A stretch of DNA of 64,000 bases from Nostoc spongiaeforme FACHB-130 (GCF_014698475.1 NZ_JACJTB010000022.1:37603-101602), one strand, 5' to 3'. Positions 9,112-18,451 are shown, counted from the first letter of the stretch. Program-made: numbers and translations. Notes: a model not told the origin generated them from the letters alone.

Positions 9112-9561
9112 TTATTCAAAATCTTCAGAGACAAATTTAATTTCTTCAGCTAATCTAGCGTAATGCTTCCAAATATTATACGATTGTGGTGAGTCCAATT
9201 TATATTTTTTACAATATAAAATAAACCAAATTAGATTGCTTATGTTTCTCTGTTGGTAATTAGGTAATTCATTAAAATTATTAACTAACAGAAGATACTC
9301 AGGTAGGTTAGCTGTATGCTCAACGCGAAATTCTTTAGGAAGAATACCAACTTTACATTGATAATAATCAATAGAATTTATTCTACCAATAAGCTTGCCA
9401 TAACTATTCATAAGTTTTCGGTAATGCTTTTGTGATTGATCAATATTAGATAAATGGTAATTAGCTAGAAAATTAATAATATAAAATAAATTTAAATTGT
9501 TATCATAATCTAGCCGATGCATCAAACTTGTTATTGTTTCTCCAGTCAGTGAGAAAACCAT
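9112..9561 (-). CDS. Hypothetical protein, last gene of the GTPase/BIG2 operon
   Basis: 149 residues, ATG at 9559-9561, 47 bases downstream of the preceding gene on the same strand. The sequence is helical and aromatic-rich (NLFYIINFLANYHLSNID, then WFILYCKKYKL), with no signal peptide or clear transmembrane segment. I do not recognise a family. Low GC and lack of homology cues fit an accessory gene. Being last in a seven-gene run suggests a system-specific adaptor, but nothing in the sequence shows its job. Confidence 0.5.
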   Translation of the reverse strand: MVFSLTGETITSLMHRLDYDNNLNLFYIINFLANYHLSNIDQSQKHYRKLMNSYGKLIGRINSIDYYQCKVGILPKEFRVEHTANLPEYLLLVNNFNELPNYQQRNISNLIWFILYCKKYKLDSPQSYNIWKHYARLAEEIKFVSEDFE

Positions 9562-9608
9562 ATCTTTAGCAACATAAACTAGAGATTTGACTGAATCAAA
9601 GATAGAAT

Positions 9609-10718
9609 TTATGGAGTTGGGGTTGGTTGTGTTTGAGGTTCTAAAATCTGTTTCGCTTGAATCTCTGGAGTCTGTTCTCCCTGTGATTGAGCTTCTGAAG
9701 TCGGAGTTGGTTGTGTTTGAAGTTCCAAAGTCTGTTCCGCTTGAGTCTTGGAAGTCTGCTCTACCTGTGATTGTGGTTGTGGTTTCTGCTGTGTTTGGGG
9801 TTGGAACAGAAGTTGGAAACTGATTGCTATCACCACAATTGTTATCGCTATTATCAATAACACTATTATGAAACGAGTCTTCTGGTTCTTTCGAGGAGCA
9901 GGAGATTTCTTGTGTTGATGAGGTTCGGCTGAGGATATTGTTTCCTTTTTTTTTTCCGTTAATAGAGGCTTGTTTCTAACTGGTTCCTCTACAACGGATG
10001 CAAAGCCTCTCCACACACCAGCTTTGTACAAAATATTTCGTTTTTCTAAATTTTCTGTTACAACAACTAAAACACCACCAGTTTTTGTTTGCCCATCCCA
10101 GCTAATCCAACATTTAGGTAAAGGATGGTTTTGTATTTCTTCGGCTAATTTCTCTAAATGAGAAGTTGATTTGTTTCCTATGTAATATTCTTGATAAGAT
10201 TTTACATGGCTATTATCTGAGCTAAAGGTTGTTTCAATTTGCTGAGTAAATTTATTAATCGTATTTAAATTAGCTCTAAATTCTTCTACTTCAAAAAAAT
10301 CAATTGATTCTTCTACCATTTTACAAAAAGATAAATCTTTATCTAAAATGCTAGAAATTGCACTACAGGCAATTTTACGTAAAACTTCTTCATTGTCTTC
10401 TAAATCGTCAGCTATCCAAACTATAGAATTTAGTACCTTCCTTCCTAGCTTATTAGATCGATTGGGTGACTCAATACCTGTGACTTCTAATAAAAGCTTA
10501 TTTTCCTCATTATCTCTCAAAATAATAAGAGACGGCTTTACTTCATCAATTAAATCGTTAACGATAACTGCTTGATTATTCTCGTCACTTATAACTTGAC
10601 GTTTAATTAAGCTAGGAACTTCTACAGGCTGATATTCTTCACTCTCAATTTTACGCCAGTGAATACCTGTTTTGCCCAAAGCCGAAGTTTTTACATAAAT
10701 TTCAAAGCTACTCATCAT
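9609..10718 (-). CDS. Membrane-anchored protein with unknown N-terminal domain and Gln/Thr/Pro-rich repeat tail
   Basis: 369 residues (second Met is an alternative start). Residues 1-240 form a soluble domain of unknown family. It opens with MSSFEIYVKTSALGKTGIHW and includes a GGVLVVVTENLEKRN strand-helix unit. 240-281 is a basic, low-complexity linker and 282-304 a single transmembrane helix. 305-369 is a Gln/Thr/Pro-rich tail with imperfect repeats (AEQTLELQTQPTPTSEAQ against AKQILEPQTQPTPTP). The layout predicts a cytoplasmic sensing or GTPase-interaction domain with a short extracytoplasmic repeat tail. The gene lies 19 bases downstream of the small GTPase gene, and GTPase-associated membrane partners are known in conflict systems, so I suspect it pairs with one of the two GTPases. 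Confidence 0.55.
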   Translation of the reverse strand: MMSSFEIYVKTSALGKTGIHWRKIESEEYQPVEVPSLIKRQVISDENNQAVIVNDLIDEVKPSLIILRDNEENKLLLEVTGIESPNRSNKLGRKVLNSIVWIADDLEDNEEVLRKIACSAISSILDKDLSFCKMVEESIDFFEVEEFRANLNTINKFTQQIETTFSSDNSHVKSYQEYYIGNKSTSHLEKLAEEIQNHPLPKCWISWDGQTKTGGVLVVVTENLEKRNILYKAGVWRGFASVVEEPVRNKPLLTEKKKETISSAEPHQHKKSPAPRKNQKTRFIIVLLIIAITIVVIAISFQLLFQPQTQQKPQPQSQVEQTSKTQAEQTLELQTQPTPTSEAQSQGEQTPEIQAKQILEPQTQPTPTP

Positions 10719-10737
10719 TCAATACCTTTATAATTTT

Positions 10738-12012
10738 TTAAAAAATCGGCTGGGGAACTTCTAACCATTTATGCCCTTGGATGATTGCAAAGCCATCATT
10801 ATTTTTAGAGCCAATAGCAAATCTAAATAAGGCATTATTGAAAGTGTTAATCTGTTCTTGAGTCGCTTCTACTTTAAGCAAACTTGAGCGTACACGACTC
10901 TGGATTTCTTGCACGCCAGCTTGTTTTTGTTCAACTTGATTTTTTGCGGTATGATAGGGAGTTTCTCGGTCATCAAATAAGTTAGCAACTTCTCTAAACA
11001 ACCACCACATATTATTACGTTCAGTTAAAAGCTTTTGCTTATTATCGAATTCCTGTTTAGCAATTTCTAAATGATATTTTTCTACACCTAAGTTCGTTTC
11101 AAATTTTTCCAGATTTTCTTTTTCTTTTACTAAAATATTCTTTTTGTTTTCTAAATAAACATTAATAAGAAATAGTAAAATATACCGAAGCGGCTGTTCT
11201 CCATCTTTTGGCTCGTATGGGGCATTAATTGGTGTTTTATGATAGTAAAATTTAGTAAAGTTATTCTCATCAGTTTTATAATGAGAAAATATTACATTTC
11301 CAATAGTTTGTACTGGAGTTACTACAACAGCAACATTATTGATTAAAGAATCTGATTTTAAAAAATCAAGCAACTCACTGTAGGCTATTTTGAGGTGGTA
11401 TAATAAACTTTCAGCATCTCTAGCTGTTCTAGTATAAGTTTCGCACTTCATTGGAGCTAGAATGACTAACCGAGGTGACTGCACCTTAGAAAAGGCATCC
11501 TTTAATAGCTGAGTAATACGCTGAGAATTGTTTTTCTCTTCATGCCATGTTCCAATTTCTCCGTAACTTACTTTACCTGTCTTTTTTTGCATAAGCGCAG
11601 TAGCATCAATAGGAATAACTATTGCATCGCATTGATTTAGCTGTTGTTTAATATAATTTTTTTGTTCAGAAGTTGCATGAGGATTAAAGTATTCACCAGA
11701 GGGGTCTGTAAACCTCAATTTCATGAATTTTTTGCCGTTACTTCCAAGCTCAAAATAAAAACCTTGATCATTCCAAGGGTTTTCTTTAGGTTGCGTTGGT
11801 GTAACTTGTTTTTTTAAGCGTGGATCTATATTTTTGAGAATAGCTTTACATTCTTCTATTGCACGTAAGGTGTTGGTATCATCCATCCAAGTTTGAAGAT
11901 TAGCACGTTCAAAGGTTTTATTAAATTCTTCGTGCATTGCAGCCAAAAGGCTGGTTTTACCAATTCCTCTTAAAGCAACCATTAAAATTTTTAATTCTTC
12001 AGGTTCATTCAT
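10738..12012 (-). CDS. TRAFAC-type GTPase-like ATP/GTP-binding protein
   Basis: 424 residues. Walker A is LRGIGKTSLL (about 14-23). The G3/Walker B-like element is FTDPSGEYF, and IVIPIDATALMQ follows the sheet strand. The segment RLVILAPMKCET is in the position of the NKxD base-recognition loop. Residues 285-390 are long charged helices typical of a coiled coil. This layout recalls the double-GTPase or GTPase-associated proteins described from prokaryotic conflict islands. It is 18 bases downstream of the dynamin-like gene and 19 upstream of the tail-anchored gene, so translation is probably coupled. Nucleotide binding is well supported; GTP specificity and role are inferred. Confidence 0.7.
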   Translation of the reverse strand: MNEPEELKILMVALRGIGKTSLLAAMHEEFNKTFERANLQTWMDDTNTLRAIEECKAILKNIDPRLKKQVTPTQPKENPWNDQGFYFELGSNGKKFMKLRFTDPSGEYFNPHATSEQKNYIKQQLNQCDAIVIPIDATALMQKKTGKVSYGEIGTWHEEKNNSQRITQLLKDAFSKVQSPRLVILAPMKCETYTRTARDAESLLYHLKIAYSELLDFLKSDSLINNVAVVVTPVQTIGNVIFSHYKTDENNFTKFYYHKTPINAPYEPKDGEQPLRYILLFLINVYLENKKNILVKEKENLEKFETNLGVEKYHLEIAKQEFDNKQKLLTERNNMWWLFREVANLFDDRETPYHTAKNQVEQKQAGVQEIQSRVRSSLLKVEATQEQINTFNNALFRFAIGSKNNDGFAIIQGHKWLEVPQPIF

Positions 12013-12030
12013 AGTATTTTCTACGAGTTT

Positions 12031-14349
12031 TTATTGAATAAAATGCAAAGATTCAATTTGATTAATTAGACTAACTTGATTAATTTCTTTCATCCATGCT
12101 TCTCTTATCTGTCTCTCCTGTTCTTGTTTACCAAATACATCAGACCAGATTTTTCCACGAACTCCTCTTAAAAAATTTCTCCATTCCTTCTGAATATCTT
12201 TTTGACGAATAACATTATCAATAAATTCCTCTATCATTGCATATACAGCTTCATTTGGTTCACATAGTAACTCTTCTAAAGCGGGTTTGATAGTATTAAT
12301 TGCTTTATCATAGTCAATTTCCAAAGCTGTTAAAATATCCTCGGCAGTAGTATCTTTTGAAACAGCAAGTGTTTTATCGGGCTGTTCTAAAAATTGTTCA
12401 TGCTGCCCTGTCATAGGAGTTATATTTGTGAGTCCATCTAAATGCTGACGAATTCGTGGAAGAATTAAGCCACGATAAGATAGTCTAAAATTTGCGAAAA
12501 TTTGAAAGCCAGATTTTAATTTTTCTAAACGTTCGGGAATGATATTAGCTATTTCTACAAAAAAATCTGAGCCTTCAGATTCACTTAAAACGCTTAAGCC
12601 TCCTTTTGACTTTAAAACTTCAACAACTTGATTTTTAACTAACTCAACTGTACGTGTTAGATTTTCATCTAAAGACAAAAAATTATGAGATATTAACACT
12701 CTGAGTTCATCTTGATAATCGGGATAAGCTCTAAATGCGCTGCTGATCATAATGCGATTATTAATCTCTTGTAACGCACATTCTGATGACAAAATACCTT
12801 TGTCTTTTTCACAACTTTCAATAGCTGAGATAACCCCTTCGTGTAATTCTTCATCAGGTACTTGACGCTGATACCAAAGATGTACTCTTAATTCTTGAAG
12901 TCCTAAAGCTATATCCTTCCACCAACCACTATTATCATTCCCAAAAAGTTCGCTGAAAGTCTCTTCCACTTCTATATAATCGTTTTCTGAGTCTTTAGGT
13001 AAAACCATTTTTGCTTTGCTCAAGACGGCATTAATAGATTCATAAATTTCTACTAAACGCTTTTGGCAAGCACTAGAATATTTTTGATCTAGAACATCAA
13101 TATTTTGGGTTAGATATTCTAGAAGTTTATTTAATAGTTGATTAGTTTCTTGGTCATTAGCGCAATTAACAATTAAAGATTTCTCAACTGTAATATATTT
13201 TTCTGTAATTGACTCCAACAAATCTTGACAATTTTTCAAATTATCTCCATTACTTGATTGTGGCTGAGTTTGATTAAGTACTAGAAAAGACCATAAATTA
13301 ATAGGTAAATCTATTAAAGCTGAACGAGCAGCATCATATAATTTAACATCTACATCTGCCCAATAGTCTCCAGCAGACTTAGGCATTCTAACAAACAAGA
13401 CAAAATCAATGTCGTTGCCTAATGCTTTAATTAGCCTATTCTCATCTCCAAGTCCTGTATCGCCTAATCCTGGCATATCTACTAAAGCAATTTTACCAAC
13501 ATGAGAATTAGGAAATGTGCAAGTAATTTTAACTTCTTTAACCGCTAAATAATTAAAGAAAACCCTTTGTCCATCAGGTGTGTCTTGAGCTACATATTCT
13601 CGAATTTGATGTTTTTTAATTGTTAAAGGGGAAGTTTCTTTTAAAAGATGACGATATTTATTTAAGTGAGAATGATATCTTTTCAGGTGTTCATACATTG
13701 CTCCTGGCTCTGCATAACCAGGGATATCTTCAGGCAATGGATGTAAAGGGCTGCTTGCAAATTCCTCTATGCTAAGAGGTTTCGCTCCTAAACGAAGTTT
13801 CTCATAGTAAGGAGCAATTACTTCATTTAAAAATGATAGTTCACTATGAAACCATACTTCGCCATAGGTATCTACATTTGGATTGTGATGAATAGTACTC
13901 CGAACTCCTGTACAATGCTGCCTGTCTCCATCGGGAATTTCTGCTGGGCTTAAACCAGTTAGACTTTGTAGGAGACGACTTTTTCCTTGTCTTGCACGCC
14001 CTATAACTCCGATATTTAGACTATCACGAGAAAAACGATTTTTTAGCTTAGTTAAAGTTTCTAATTCAGAGGCAATAGTTAATTGAATTTTAGAAAAATC
14101 AATTTCTTTAAGTCTACCAATTACAGCCAAATCATCAACTTGGGTTAAAAGATAATTGCGGCGCTCATCAAGTTGTTGTATCGCAGCAGAAATAATTTTT
14201 AAATTCCCTTCTACTCTTTCAATTCTCTGAGCCAGAGGTTTACGCTTTTCAATAATGTTGGTGATGCTTGTCGTTATATCCATTAGATAACTTATGGGTC
14301 TAGTTAAGGGCATTAAATCAGTATATTTGGTTACTTTTGTATCCGCCAC
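12031..14349 (-). CDS. Dynamin-like large GTPase
   Basis: 772 residues with no N-terminal signal. A helical region (residues 1-110) precedes the G domain. G1 is GRARQGKSRLLQSL (about 117-130), G2 probably the Thr in CTGVRSTI (147-153), and G3 DMPGLGDTGLGDENR starts at Asp291. The G4 position reads LNQTQP, weaker than NKxD. A 110-residue insert lies between G2 and G3. From about 430 to 772 the sequence is helical with heptad-like leucines, as in bacterial dynamin-like proteins that remodel membranes. Such proteins protect membranes in phage defence. Here it sits between an ABC ATPase-permease and a second GTPase, which suggests a multi-GTPase membrane complex. The assignment to the dynamin/GTPase superfamily is firm; the membrane activity is inferred. 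Confidence 0.75.
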   Translation of the reverse strand: MADTKVTKYTDLMPLTRPISYLMDITTSITNIIEKRKPLAQRIERVEGNLKIISAAIQQLDERRNYLLTQVDDLAVIGRLKEIDFSKIQLTIASELETLTKLKNRFSRDSLNIGVIGRARQGKSRLLQSLTGLSPAEIPDGDRQHCTGVRSTIHHNPNVDTYGEVWFHSELSFLNEVIAPYYEKLRLGAKPLSIEEFASSPLHPLPEDIPGYAEPGAMYEHLKRYHSHLNKYRHLLKETSPLTIKKHQIREYVAQDTPDGQRVFFNYLAVKEVKITCTFPNSHVGKIALVDMPGLGDTGLGDENRLIKALGNDIDFVLFVRMPKSAGDYWADVDVKLYDAARSALIDLPINLWSFLVLNQTQPQSSNGDNLKNCQDLLESITEKYITVEKSLIVNCANDQETNQLLNKLLEYLTQNIDVLDQKYSSACQKRLVEIYESINAVLSKAKMVLPKDSENDYIEVEETFSELFGNDNSGWWKDIALGLQELRVHLWYQRQVPDEELHEGVISAIESCEKDKGILSSECALQEINNRIMISSAFRAYPDYQDELRVLISHNFLSLDENLTRTVELVKNQVVEVLKSKGGLSVLSESEGSDFFVEIANIIPERLEKLKSGFQIFANFRLSYRGLILPRIRQHLDGLTNITPMTGQHEQFLEQPDKTLAVSKDTTAEDILTALEIDYDKAINTIKPALEELLCEPNEAVYAMIEEFIDNVIRQKDIQKEWRNFLRGVRGKIWSDVFGKQEQERQIREAWMKEINQVSLINQIESLHFIQ

Positions 14350-14473
14350 ATATTTATATGTAGATTGTTTACGCAGCAGGCGTGAGAATCATTATGGTAT
14401 TTGTTTACGCATTGTATAATTGCAATATTTATTACTTATTAATCTAAGACGCTGAGAATTTATTGATGTCATA

Positions 14474-15949
14474 TCAACTGATTGCACGATTGCGCTGATA
14501 TGCCCAGATTGCCAGAAAACTAGTAATACATATACTCCAGGCAAACCATTCTAGATGTATCGCTAGATAAGTATTGTAAAATTCAGAAGCTTGTAGATGC
14601 CCTGCCCAAATTAAAATTTGAGCGTAGTGATAAAAGGGTGAGAAGGGGATTAAATTCTGTAACCACTCTGGCATTCCAGGTAATGGTATACTACCAGAAC
14701 TAAACATAGCCAGACCAATAATAAATGCACTGACTAAAGAAATAATATTTGCCTCCAATATATAACCAATAAAGAAACCAAAGATGGCAAAAGGAATAAT
14801 CCCTAAAATTAGGCTAAAGAATAATATTACCCAGTTTAAAAAAGGTTGATTAATACCAACTTTGAATATTCCCAAGCTAAACATTAAGCTTATGCCTAAA
14901 GTAGAGATAATAAAAGCAATAACAACTTTTGAGGTTAAATATATCCAAGCTGGTAAAGGAGTGATTCTGAGCAGTTTAATCCACCCTTGTTTACGCTCAT
15001 TTGCAATTTGTATACTAAGCGTTTGAATTGCAACTATAAGCAGGGTGATAGTTGCAAGACCTATCATATAAGATATAGCATTTGGATCATTTCTTGGGAT
15101 AAGTGCTATAACGCTATATAATGCCAACATACTTAGCAAAAATCCAGGTTGACGAATTAATTTTAATAACTCTACCTTTGTCTGACCAAACAACATAGAT
15201 AATAAATGTAATGCTTTGGCAACAGGGTTTTCAAAATGAGAGCAATTATCTGTAGTTACTAGTGATGACTGTTGAATTTGTTCAAACCTTTCAGTACGAG
15301 TTTCTTGAATCTGCCCATTACTAAGTGTCAAAGTTCGAGTGGCTAAATCAGATATAGCATCTGCATCTGATTCAATATGACTAACTAGCAGAATAGTTTT
15401 TCCTTCATTCGTAAAATCTCGTATTTGCTGTAGAACTCTAGCCCGTGCTTGAGGATCTAGCCCTGTAGTTGGCTCGTCTAAAATTAACAACTCAGGATTA
15501 CCTGCAATTGCTAGTGCAAAATAAAGCGATCTTTCTTCTCCTCCACTTAGCTTGTCAGAAGAAGCCCAACTATAGCGTTTATGCTCTAATTTACTTCTCG
15601 TTAGCAGTTCTTGAACAGAATATGATTTTAGATAAAAACTCCGAATAAGATTAATAGTTTCCTCAACTTTCAAACTTTCTGGCGCTCTAGTTTTTTGTAA
15701 CATTAAACCGAGCTTAAGCTTAGATTCTGGTTGCTCAGGAGAGTAATTAAAAACTGTAACTGTACCTGATTCAGGCATTTGTAAACCTAATATTAGGTTA
15801 ATTAAAGTTGTTTTTCCTGCTCCCATTTCACCTTTGAGGATAATGAATTCGCCAGCTTGGATAGACAGGTTAACATTATCTAGAATTTTACGCTGCTTTC
15901 CACTTTCCTCAAAAGATTTAGTAACATTCTTAAGTTCAACGATATTCAT
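14474..15949 (-). CDS. ABC transporter: fused ATPase and permease
   Basis: 491 residues from ATG 15947-15949, which has AGGA eight bases upstream; a longer frame to 16009 would overlap the next gene and lacks such a site. The N-terminal ATPase (about 1-225) has Walker A GEMGAGKTTL, signature LSGGEERSLYFALA, Walker B LLILDEPTTGLDP and switch His in LLVSHIESDAD. The C-terminal half (about 250-491) has six hydrophobic segments of an ABC-2 type permease. One polypeptide therefore makes a half-transporter likely to work as a homodimer. Its place beside a BIG2-domain membrane protein and a dynamin-like GTPase suggests export or membrane signalling within that operon rather than house-keeping transport. 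Substrate unknown. Confidence 0.85.
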   Translation of the reverse strand: MNIVELKNVTKSFEESGKQRKILDNVNLSIQAGEFIILKGEMGAGKTTLINLILGLQMPESGTVTVFNYSPEQPESKLKLGLMLQKTRAPESLKVEETINLIRSFYLKSYSVQELLTRSKLEHKRYSWASSDKLSGGEERSLYFALAIAGNPELLILDEPTTGLDPQARARVLQQIRDFTNEGKTILLVSHIESDADAISDLATRTLTLSNGQIQETRTERFEQIQQSSLVTTDNCSHFENPVAKALHLLSMLFGQTKVELLKLIRQPGFLLSMLALYSVIALIPRNDPNAISYMIGLATITLLIVAIQTLSIQIANERKQGWIKLLRITPLPAWIYLTSKVVIAFIISTLGISLMFSLGIFKVGINQPFLNWVILFFSLILGIIPFAIFGFFIGYILEANIISLVSAFIIGLAMFSSGSIPLPGMPEWLQNLIPFSPFYHYAQILIWAGHLQASEFYNTYLAIHLEWFAWSICITSFLAIWAYQRNRAIS

Positions 15950-15971
15950 GAGTAATAATCCTAAAAACTTT

Positions 15972-16274
15972 TTAGAGCCAAAATCTAAGAGCAACCCAAG
16001 CAAGTACACCTACAACTGCTGCTGGGGCCAAAGGAGTACCAAAAACTGCTGTCAGAGAAATAGTTGTTAAAAATCCAACAATAATTGTTGAAAGCTCGTA
16101 TCCAGTTTTATGAATGTCAGGTTGGCAGGAAATACTAAACCAGCAATCAGAATGGGAGCTAATCAAGTAGATAATACTAGCTGCAAAAGCTAGAATCACA
16201 ATAATTCTAATTAAATCTGTTGAAATAATAGAGCTTGATTGAGAGTTTTGATTTGAATTGTCTTGGGAGTTCAT
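15972..16274 (-). CDS. Small membrane protein with two to three transmembrane segments
   Basis: 100 residues. After an Asn/Ser/Gln-rich N-terminus come hydrophobic segments at about 22-40 (LIRIIVILAFAASIIYLI) and about 62-99 (TIIVGFLTTISLTAVFG, then LAPAAVVGVLAWVALRFWL). Cys44 and Cys50 could form a disulphide in the short extracytoplasmic loop. The C-terminal TPLAPAAVVGV motif resembles VPLPAAIALGS near the end of the BIG2 protein encoded just upstream, hinting at a common membrane-packing motif. It is 22 bases upstream of the ABC transporter start. No family recognised. Confidence 0.65.
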   Translation of the reverse strand: MNSQDNSNQNSQSSSIISTDLIRIIVILAFAASIIYLISSHSDCWFSISCQPDIHKTGYELSTIIVGFLTTISLTAVFGTPLAPAAVVGVLAWVALRFWL

Positions 16275-16331
16275 GATTGTGCCTTAAACGACATGAAATT
16301 TCAAAAGTCAAGAGAAAAGTCAAGATAATAC

Positions 16332-17729
16332 TCAACGGCAAAAGAATGGGTCTACCGCTTGCCAATTATGTATTCCTGTAGCTGTTGCTGAACCTAAAGC
16401 TATAGCGGCTGGTAAGGGTACACCAACTAATGTTGCTCCAGCAGTTACAATTGAGCCAGTACTAATAGCAAGCCAATCTATTCCTCTAGGAATTTTGAGC
16501 TTAATACTTGCGCTTTGGTCAGAGTTTTGTGTTGAAGTAGCAATAATTTGTACTTCCCCTTTAGATTTTGCAGTTACAAAACCGTCGCTATCAACAGTTG
16601 CAATTTGGTCATTACTAGAAGACCAATATACAGTCTTATCAATCGAGCCTATACCTTTAACTGTCGAACACAATTTAGCTGTATTGTTAATGTCAAGCTC
16701 AAGTTGTTTAGGATACACAGCAATATAATTAACAATCGCTGGCAAAACCTCTAACTGAATTAGTGCTTTTTTACTATTATTTTGGTTAGATATTGCTGTA
16801 ATCGTGACACTGCCAGGTGACATTGCCTCTAATTCTGCTGTGTGTCCGTGTCCAAGAATTATTGCTACATCTGAATTGCTAGAAGACCAAGTAATATCTT
16901 CGCTATCACTTCCTAACCCTATAACTGTTGCAGATATTGTCTTAATTTCTCCGACTCTCCAATCATTGATTGGTTCATTATCATTAATAATGACTTCATC
17001 AATAATGACATTATGAGAAATTTTAAGTTTAGTACTTATACTTTTGTGACTATCTTCTTTGGAAACCGCTTGAATAGTAGTTTCACCTTGGGCAACAGCT
17101 TGAACTAAACCACTGTTATCAACAGTAGCAATTTCTTTGTTAGCGGATGACCAATTAACCCTAGTATCAAAGCTACCAAAACCATTAACCTTAGAGATTA
17201 ATGTTCGAGTTTGACCTACCTCAAGTGCAAGACTTTTAGGTTGAATTTCAATATTGGTAATACCTTCCACCAAAAAGTTAACAGTGTCACTTTTAGTTTT
17301 GTCTTTTTTAGAAGTTGCTGTAATCCTTACTGTACCAGGGGCAACTGCAATAATTTGTCCTAGAGAATTAACCCCTGCAACTTTTTCATTACTTGAAATC
17401 CATTTTACTCCTCGATCTACTGCTCTTGCATTTCTAAGTTCATTTTTGAGTTGTACATCAGCTTTAAGTTGTAGTGACTTTCCTACTTTTAAATTTAATT
17501 CTTTAGGGCTGACAGTGACTTTCTCAATAGGGCAGCGATCTCCTCCCCAGTTTACCAAAGGAAAACAAGAATGTTGTATATTCCAAGTCTGCATTAGGAT
17601 TAAGGGTGTCCACAGCAAAACTAGGATGAGAAACAAATGTCGTGATAGAAACTTAAGAACACTGTGAGCAGTCTTTTTCCCATCCTGTTGATTGACAAGT
17701 TCAATCAAATTCGTATGAAAAGCATTCAT
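16332..17729 (-). CDS. Membrane protein with four bacterial Ig-like (BIG2) domains
   Basis: 465 residues. The N-terminus is cytoplasmic (about 27 residues) followed by a transmembrane helix at 31-49. Four BIG2 domains follow, at about 69-155, 158-237, 243-328 and 332-412. Each has a PKxLxLxVG opening, a WSSxNxxIATVD middle and a GxxxIxATS close. Residues 418-450 are again hydrophobic with VGVPLPAAIALG. So an extracytoplasmic Ig-like stalk is held by one or two membrane segments. BIG2 domains bind carbohydrates or proteins on surfaces. As the first gene of a minus-strand run of seven it could be the outside-facing recognition part of the system. Domain identity is clear; the receptor role is inference. 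Confidence 0.8.
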   Translation of the reverse strand: MNAFHTNLIELVNQQDGKKTAHSVLKFLSRHLFLILVLLWTPLILMQTWNIQHSCFPLVNWGGDRCPIEKVTVSPKELNLKVGKSLQLKADVQLKNELRNARAVDRGVKWISSNEKVAGVNSLGQIIAVAPGTVRITATSKKDKTKSDTVNFLVEGITNIEIQPKSLALEVGQTRTLISKVNGFGSFDTRVNWSSANKEIATVDNSGLVQAVAQGETTIQAVSKEDSHKSISTKLKISHNVIIDEVIINDNEPINDWRVGEIKTISATVIGLGSDSEDITWSSSNSDVAIILGHGHTAELEAMSPGSVTITAISNQNNSKKALIQLEVLPAIVNYIAVYPKQLELDINNTAKLCSTVKGIGSIDKTVYWSSSNDQIATVDSDGFVTAKSKGEVQIIATSTQNSDQSASIKLKIPRGIDWLAISTGSIVTAGATLVGVPLPAAIALGSATATGIHNWQAVDPFFCR

Positions 17730-17994
17730 GATAGTTCAGTAGTAAAGTAGATACATACTTGCTTTCTTATATTTCCCAAATTATAGTTATGATTAACAAA
17801 ATGATGAAATTAATTTAGTAAGTAGAAAATTAAACAGAGCAATTATACTAACAATGATCATTTTTATGATTTCTTCATTTAGAGTCACTAATTTGTATTC
17901 TTTACTTTTATATATAATTTATATTTTTAATACATATTAAAAATATAAATTATGCTTAATTATCTATTCTCTAGCTAATAATTTAAAACAATAA
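17730..17994. promoter_or_regulatory. AT-rich gap carrying the probable promoter of the BIG2/GTPase operon
   Basis: 265 bases without a gene, very AT-rich. Because the seven-gene run starts at 17729 and the defence island ends at 17995 on the same strand, both a terminator for the island and the operon promoter should be here. I could not pick out a convincing hairpin or -35/-10 pair. Confidence 0.4.
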
Positions 17995-18417
17995 CTATCC
18001 TTTCAACTCGTGTACACGTTGCCATTCTTGCTGTGTAATCTTGTAATTTGTGGCGTTCGGCTGACGAATTACAATCAAATTTTTCAATACAGGATCAAGC
18101 TTGAGGTCTTCGCGTAGCAGTGGCTTTTCTATCAACTTGCTAGTAAAGCGAATCTTGCTACAAGGTGTTACACCAATACGGCTGCTATCTATCCAGTAGC
18201 CAATGTCAGGAGGGTTAGTGATAATCTTAGGGGATTCAGTAATCTCTGCGATCGCATATATCCCAGCCTTATCCCCAGATTTCCAAATCAGTACTCCATC
18301 ACCAGCAACCATGTCCTTTGCATAGCGCGTTGCCAGCCACGGCATCTGCTCAAAGTCGCGGATACCTTCAATGATGCGGTAATACTTGGGGTTGCCTTGA
18401 AATAGCCAGTATGCCAT
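17995..18417 (-). CDS. EVE-domain (PUA-like) protein
   Basis: 140 residues, a single EVE domain. MAYWLFQGNPKYYRI opens the barrel, GDGVLIWKSGDKAGIYAIAE is the characteristic core strand pair, and QQEWQRVHEL closes it. EVE and related ASCH/YTH folds flip out and read modified bases in DNA or RNA, and in bacteria they are often fused or linked to modification-dependent restriction enzymes. Here it is the last gene (35 bases after the NurA gene) of the helicase-methyltransferase-HerA run. It may therefore recognise the modification placed by that methyltransferase or a modification on invading DNA (inference). Confidence 0.85.
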   Translation of the reverse strand: MAYWLFQGNPKYYRIIEGIRDFEQMPWLATRYAKDMVAGDGVLIWKSGDKAGIYAIAEITESPKIITNPPDIGYWIDSSRIGVTPCSKIRFTSKLIEKPLLREDLKLDPVLKNLIVIRQPNATNYKITQQEWQRVHELKG

Positions 18418-18451
18418 TACTTTTCACTTTTTAACTTGCAAGATATGATTT

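Noticed and set aside
16495..17667. Plus-strand frames opposite the BIG2 gene
   Set aside because: Repeated only because the BIG2 domains repeat; no start signals and no protein-like pattern.
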